From Fidelibacterota bacterium (GTDB lineage Bacteria; Fidelibacterota; Marinisomatia; Marinisomatales; TCS55), in the NCBI GenBank assembly GCA_002701875.1, contig NZWI01000015.1, positions 1 through 10,669 of the forward strand: DNA of 10,669 nt. The letters run 5' to 3'. This document shows positions 7,408 to 10,669 of this stretch, one piece after another. The translations under genes and the position numbers were made by a program. The stretch's first letter is position 1. Each line of letters begins with the position of its first letter. The notes beneath the pieces were generated by a model. The model did no database searches, had not been told where the DNA came from, and was given only the letters and a program-made list of their open reading frames with translations.

Positions 7408-7994
7408 TAGCCAATTATCTTAATAAAGTTTTGTTAATATGCTTTTCCCTTATTTGTTTAAAAGGGCAAGACCAATTAGATATCAAGAATGCAGAATACA
7501 TGCCGTTTCATACGAAAATATTATGGGGGGAAAATGGTTTAATAAGGAAAACAAATCTCGCACCTGCTACAAGGAAAGAAGAAGTTGAACTTCGTGTTAA
7601 AATGCTTCAGACTCATCAAAAACTTGCTTTACTAAGTTTAGGACTACTAGCCTACCAATACTCTCTAGGGCTTGAGCTTGCTGATGGTGATTATTCAAAT
7701 TTATCAAGCCATAAAACCTTTAGTAAAGTGACTTGGAGTGCTTATATGACATCAGCGTCATTAAGCTACTTTGCTCCTCCTGCTTTAATATATGAAAAAA
7801 GAGTTAGTTCGATGAAAATCCATCGTTGGTTATCATATATTCACTTTGCAGGTATGATGTCTATCCCAGTACTTGGGAAAAATATATCAAATTCGACTAA
7901 TAGACTTACAGCCATTGCAAGTCATCAAGATGTTGCAACGGCAACTTTAGTCAGTATGATATTATCAGGACTATTAACTATCCTGCCTTACTAA
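7404..7994 (+). CDS. Multi-pass membrane protein with helix-end histidines, unknown function
   Basis: A 196-aa protein that I do not recognise as a named family. It starts with a signal-like hydrophobic stretch (about 8-19, followed by KGQ), then a polar region (21-70) and four further hydrophobic segments near 73-90, 110-130, 141-157 and 175-194. Histidines sit at or just before several of these helices: His71, His103, His140, His147 (inside the helix) and His174. That spacing is reminiscent of membrane b-type cytochromes, but there is no decisive motif. The start codon overlaps the mnmH stop (ATGA) and the stop abuts the YceI-family start (TAAATG), so it is tightly coupled to both. In E. 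coli a cytochrome b561 gene (yceJ) precedes yceI, so a heme-bearing partner for the YceI protein is a reasonable guess, not a call. An alternative is a structural membrane protein with no cofactor. Confidence 0.8.
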   Translation: MIANYLNKVLLICFSLICLKGQDQLDIKNAEYMPFHTKILWGENGLIRKTNLAPATRKEEVELRVKMLQTHQKLALLSLGLLAYQYSLGLELADGDYSNLSSHKTFSKVTWSAYMTSASLSYFAPPALIYEKRVSSMKIHRWLSYIHFAGMMSIPVLGKNISNSTNRLTAIASHQDVATATLVSMILSGLLTILPY

Positions 7995-8504
7995 ATGGTT
8001 CTTATACTAATAGTATTATTTCTATCGTTGACCAGTGCTCAAAATTATGAGATAAAAGGAGCACAGGTAAAATATTACGGTTCACATTTTTTCGGTGACT
8101 GGATTGGCGTATCAAATGATTTAAATGGATCAATCTTTTATGATAAAAATAATTCTAATCATAAAGCTGAACTTCAAGTAGCTCTTAGATCCTTGGATAG
8201 TAGGAATTCAAATAGAGATTCTAATATGTTAACATCTACCGAAGCTCTTGATTTCCCAGAAATAAAGTTTAAATCGATAAAAATAATAATGGATGGGGAC
8301 TCGGTTAAGATTGAAGGAGAGCTTTCTTTTCATGGAGTGACAAATACAATAAATAGCATTGCCAAGATAAATATGTTAGATGGTCTAGAAGTAGATGGCA
8401 CATTTCTAATTAATTTAAATGACTACAATATTGATCCTCCAACTTTAATGTTTATAGGAATAGACGATATAATTAAAATAGAATATTTTATCAGTGCTAA
8501 TTAA
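7995..8504 (+). CDS. YceI-family secreted lipocalin-like protein
   Basis: A 169-aa exported protein with a very short signal peptide (about 1-15, cleavage likely after TSA and before Gln16). The mature part fits the YceI fold, an eight-stranded barrel known in some members to hold a polyprenyl chain. Family features are an N-terminal strand ending in NGSIFYD, the stretch NSNRDSNMLTSTEALDFPEI (72-91, equivalent to the usual D..L....FFD...YP.I.F pattern), KFKS, and IEGELSFHGVTNTI (106-119), the typical GxLxxxGxTxxx strand. The classic HPxHSxVxF start is replaced by VKYYGSHFFGDWIGVS, so this is a divergent branch. The likely location is the periplasm or beyond. The ATG follows the TAA of the membrane-protein gene with no spacer, which implies coupled translation. 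A gap of 52 bp separates it from typA. The ligand is unknown. Confidence 0.88.
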   Translation: MVLILIVLFLSLTSAQNYEIKGAQVKYYGSHFFGDWIGVSNDLNGSIFYDKNNSNHKAELQVALRSLDSRNSNRDSNMLTSTEALDFPEIKFKSIKIIMDGDSVKIEGELSFHGVTNTINSIAKINMLDGLEVDGTFLINLNDYNIDPPTLMFIGIDDIIKIEYFISAN

Positions 8505-8556
8505 GTCCTACTGCAAAATTATTAACTAATAATATTGTCAAATTGAAATAGAAAAA
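8505..8556. promoter_or_regulatory. yceI-like/typA intergenic gap with AT palindrome
   Basis: The 52-bp gap holds a perfect 7-bp inverted repeat, ATTATTA-AC-TAATAAT (8518-8533), that extends imperfectly outward. Being pure A/T with a 2-nt centre, it would make a poor hairpin and has no T-tract, so it is not a convincing intrinsic terminator; it could be an operator or chance. The stretch before the typA ATG is A-rich with no Shine-Dalgarno. Whether typA has its own promoter here cannot be decided by eye. Confidence 0.3.
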
Positions 8557-10386
8557 ATGAGAAAAAATAAATTTAGAAATATTGCCATTATTGCTCATGT
8601 AGATCATGGCAAAACTACTCTTGTGAACGCAATGCTAAAACAGAGTGGAACATTTAAAGCGCATCAAGATGTTGCGGATAGAGTAATGGACTCTCTTGAC
8701 CTTGAAAAAGAACGTGGAATTACTATCACTGCAAAAAATACCGCAATATTTTATAATGAAATAAAAATTAATATTCTTGATACTCCAGGCCATGCTGATT
8801 TTGGTGGTGAAGTAGAAAGAAGTTTGAACCTTGTTGATGGCGCACTCTTACTGGTTGATGCAAGTGAAGGCCCATTACCACAGACTCGGTTTGTATTAAA
8901 GAAAGCTTTAGAAAAAGATTTACCCGTCATTCTAGTCATTAATAAGATTGATAGAGTTGATGCTAGAATTGACGATGTTATTAATGAAGTTTATGATTTG
9001 TTCATTGACCTTGATGCATCTGATAAGCAAATAGAATTCCCCATTATCTATACAAATGCCAAACTGGGGATTGCTCATAATGAACTTGAGAGTGAATCAA
9101 AAAATCTAACTCCACTATTTGAATCAATTCTTAATAGTATTGAAGGTCCACTTGTTACAGATGAGCGTAAAGCCCAGTTTTTAATTACAAGCCTAGATTA
9201 TGATTCTTATGTAGGTCAGATTGCCGTTGGGAGAGTTAATAATGGTATGCTATCTATGAATGAGGCTTATTCATTATGCACTAATAATGAAAACAAACCA
9301 AACCAAAAATTCTCAGCTCTATATACATTCCAAGGATTAAATAAAATACAGGTTGACGATGTAGAGGCAGGAGATATAATTGCTTTTGCTGGAATAGAAG
9401 ATATTTCAATTGGGGATACTATATCGGATAATGAGAATCCAGTACCCTTGCCACGTATCACGGTTGATGAACCAACTGTATCAATGCTATTTTATGTTAA
9501 CAATAGCCCTTTTTCGGGAAAGGATGGGAAGTTTTTAACTACTCGTCATTTATCAGAAAGGTTAGATAAGGAGACACTTAGTAATGTTTCCTTACAAGTA
9601 ATTTCTACAAATAGAACTGATGTTTTTGAAGTGCGTGGTCGAGGAGAACTTCAAATGGCCATTTTAATTGAGACTATGAGAAGAGAAGGATATGAGTTTA
9701 TGGTTTCAAAGCCTCAAGTGATTACTAAAGAAGAAAATGGTAAAATAGTTGAGCCAATGGAAAAAGTGTTTTTAGATATTCCTGAAGATAAGGTTGGAGT
9801 TTTGACTGAAAAACTGGCTGAAAGAAAAGGGAGAATGATAAATCTTCAGAATCATGGATCAGGTCGAGTTAATCTTGAATTTTCAATCCCATCAAGAGGG
9901 CTTATAGGTTTCAGATCTCAGTTTATGACAGATACTCAGGGCGCAGGTATAATGAATAAACTTTTTGATGGACACGCACCCTGGTTTGGACCAATTCCGC
10001 AAAGAAACTCAGGCGCATTGGTGGCGGATCGTAATGGAAAAGTCACTACATATGCTTGCGTTGGTATGGCTGATCGTGGAGAATTATTTTTAAATGTTGG
10101 TACAGAAGTTTATGATGGCATGATCATTGGTGAACGTAATAGAGATGGTGATCTGGCCCTTAATATTACTAGAGAAAAAAAACTTACTAATATGCGAGCT
10201 GCAGGATCCGATAATACAATAACTCTGCGTCCACCTAAACAACTATCGCTTGATCAATGTATTGAATTTATAGCAGAAGATGAGTTAGTTGAAGTAACTC
10301 CACTTAATATTAGGCTCAGAAAAATGGAACTAGATCAAAACAAACGAGTAGCAATAAAGAGGAAAGAAAAATATAATTCTAATTAA
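8557..10386 (+). CDS. typA: Ribosome-associated translational GTPase TypA/BipA
   Basis: A 609-aa GTPase of the EF-G-like translation factor family that binds the ribosome and is linked to stress and low-temperature growth and 50S assembly. All G motifs are present: AHVDHGKTT (13-21), RGITIT (53-58), DTPGH (75-79), NKID (129-132) and TNAKLG (166-171). Domain II follows, then EF-G III/V-like domains with RGRGELQMAILIETMRREGY. The TypA-specific C-terminal domain has SRGLIGFRSQFMTDTQG, GPIPQRNSGALV and TREKKLTNMRAAGSD. The full length equals the E. coli protein (about 607 aa), so it should be functional. ATG 8557 gives the usual N-terminus ahead of NIAIIAHVDHGKT and has only an A-rich leader. It may be read with the upstream genes or from the 52-bp gap; the downstream gene begins 2 nt after its stop. 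Confidence 0.97.
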   Translation: MRKNKFRNIAIIAHVDHGKTTLVNAMLKQSGTFKAHQDVADRVMDSLDLEKERGITITAKNTAIFYNEIKINILDTPGHADFGGEVERSLNLVDGALLLVDASEGPLPQTRFVLKKALEKDLPVILVINKIDRVDARIDDVINEVYDLFIDLDASDKQIEFPIIYTNAKLGIAHNELESESKNLTPLFESILNSIEGPLVTDERKAQFLITSLDYDSYVGQIAVGRVNNGMLSMNEAYSLCTNNENKPNQKFSALYTFQGLNKIQVDDVEAGDIIAFAGIEDISIGDTISDNENPVPLPRITVDEPTVSMLFYVNNSPFSGKDGKFLTTRHLSERLDKETLSNVSLQVISTNRTDVFEVRGRGELQMAILIETMRREGYEFMVSKPQVITKEENGKIVEPMEKVFLDIPEDKVGVLTEKLAERKGRMINLQNHGSGRVNLEFSIPSRGLIGFRSQFMTDTQGAGIMNKLFDGHAPWFGPIPQRNSGALVADRNGKVTTYACVGMADRGELFLNVGTEVYDGMIIGERNRDGDLALNITREKKLTNMRAAGSDNTITLRPPKQLSLDQCIEFIAEDELVEVTPLNIRLRKMELDQNKRVAIKRKEKYNSN

Positions 10387-10388
10387 TA

Positions 10389-10669
10389 ATGATGAAAATA
10401 ATATTAATAACTTTAATCTTTATTCCTATAACGTTTGGTCAGGATGGATTAACTATTAGTGGAAAGATCATAGATAAAGTTTCGGGTCAGGATTTATCCG
10501 GTGCAAATGTCTTCGAAACAACGACTGAGGAAGGAACATCAACTAATGTTGAAGGTGAATATTCATTACTTCTTCCGGAAGGGAATTACAAACTTAAAGT
10601 AAGTTATATTGGATATAATTCTATTGAGCGTGAAGTATATCTAAATAAAAATATTACTATAGATTTTCA
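10389..10669 (+). CDS. Probable TonB-dependent-receptor-like protein, N-terminal part (cut by window end)
   Basis: The first 93 codons of a gene running off the right edge. Two adjacent ATG codons (10389 and 10392) are both in frame; either could be used. The signal peptide is short and hydrophobic, ending near TFG before Gln. It is followed by a carboxypeptidase-regulatory-like beta-sandwich: ISGKIIDKVSGQDLSGANV, then EEGTSTNVEGEYSL, LPEGNYKLKVSYIGY and a final strand. This domain stands at the N-terminus of many TonB-dependent outer-membrane receptors of Bacteroidota and related phyla, including SusC-like ones, but also in other surface proteins, and no plug or barrel is visible here. The start lies 2 nt after the typA stop, so co-transcription is likely. 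No Shine-Dalgarno is evident. Confidence 0.82.
   Translation, partial: MMKIILITLIFIPITFGQDGLTISGKIIDKVSGQDLSGANVFETTTEEGTSTNVEGEYSLLLPEGNYKLKVSYIGYNSIEREVYLNKNITIDF

Noticed and set aside
8518..8556. Intrinsic terminator after the YceI-family gene
   Set aside because: The inverted repeat is only A/T, has a 2-nt loop and is not followed by a T-run.
8751..8939. A minus-strand frame inside typA
   Set aside because: It lies opposite the conserved GTPase core, so it is a shadow of codon bias.
9267..9461. A second minus-strand frame inside typA
   Set aside because: Same reason: it is antisense to well-conserved domain II, with no independent support.
1..10669. CRISPR array, tRNA/rRNA genes, insertion sequences, phage or toxin-antitoxin genes
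   Set aside because: I saw no spaced direct repeats, transposase, integrase or tRNA-like fold, and nearly all of the window is occupied by recognisable coding genes.

Overview
The window is AT-rich bacterial DNA, almost fully coding, with no RNA gene, CRISPR array or mobile element that I can see. Several traits suggest a didermal, probably marine or host-independent Gram-negative of the FCB type, for example Candidatus Marinimicrobia (SAR406) or a Bacteroidota relative. These traits are three predicted lipoproteins, short signal peptides ending just before Gln (…SAQ, …FGQ), the start of a TonB-dependent-receptor-like protein with an N-terminal carboxypeptidase-regulatory domain, and several A-rich translation starts lacking Shine-Dalgarno sequences. 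The phylum is an inference from style, not from a marker gene.

Layout: (1) 16-2124, plus strand: a prolyl oligopeptidase (S9A) with a lipoprotein signal peptide. (2) 2119-6293, minus strand: a compact four-gene operon, read from right to left: a GtrA-like small membrane protein, a GT39/ArnT-type polyprenyl-phosphate-sugar glycosyltransferase, a CotH-type kinase lipoprotein and a metallo-beta-lactamase-fold lipoprotein. Junctions are 0, 1 and 10 bp with the starts preferred here. This operon converges on the peptidase gene, and their two stop codons share the palindrome TTATAA. (3) 6294-6375: an 82-bp divergent promoter region. (4) 6376 to the end, plus strand: mnmH (tRNA 2-selenouridine synthase), a His-bearing multi-pass membrane protein overlapping it by ATGA, a secreted YceI-family protein starting directly after that stop codon, typA/bipA, and the truncated start of an outer-membrane receptor-like gene.

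How the genes may work together: the minus-strand operon looks like an envelope-modification unit (lipid-linked sugar handling and glycosyl transfer, plus two surface-type lipoproteins, one of them a predicted protein kinase). The plus-strand set joins tRNA wobble modification and a ribosome-associated stress GTPase with a membrane/periplasm pair (membrane His protein plus YceI). That pair resembles the E. coli yceJ-yceI arrangement, in which YceJ is a cytochrome b561. Most genes here are recognisable family members. The least explained is the 196-aa membrane protein at 7404-7994.
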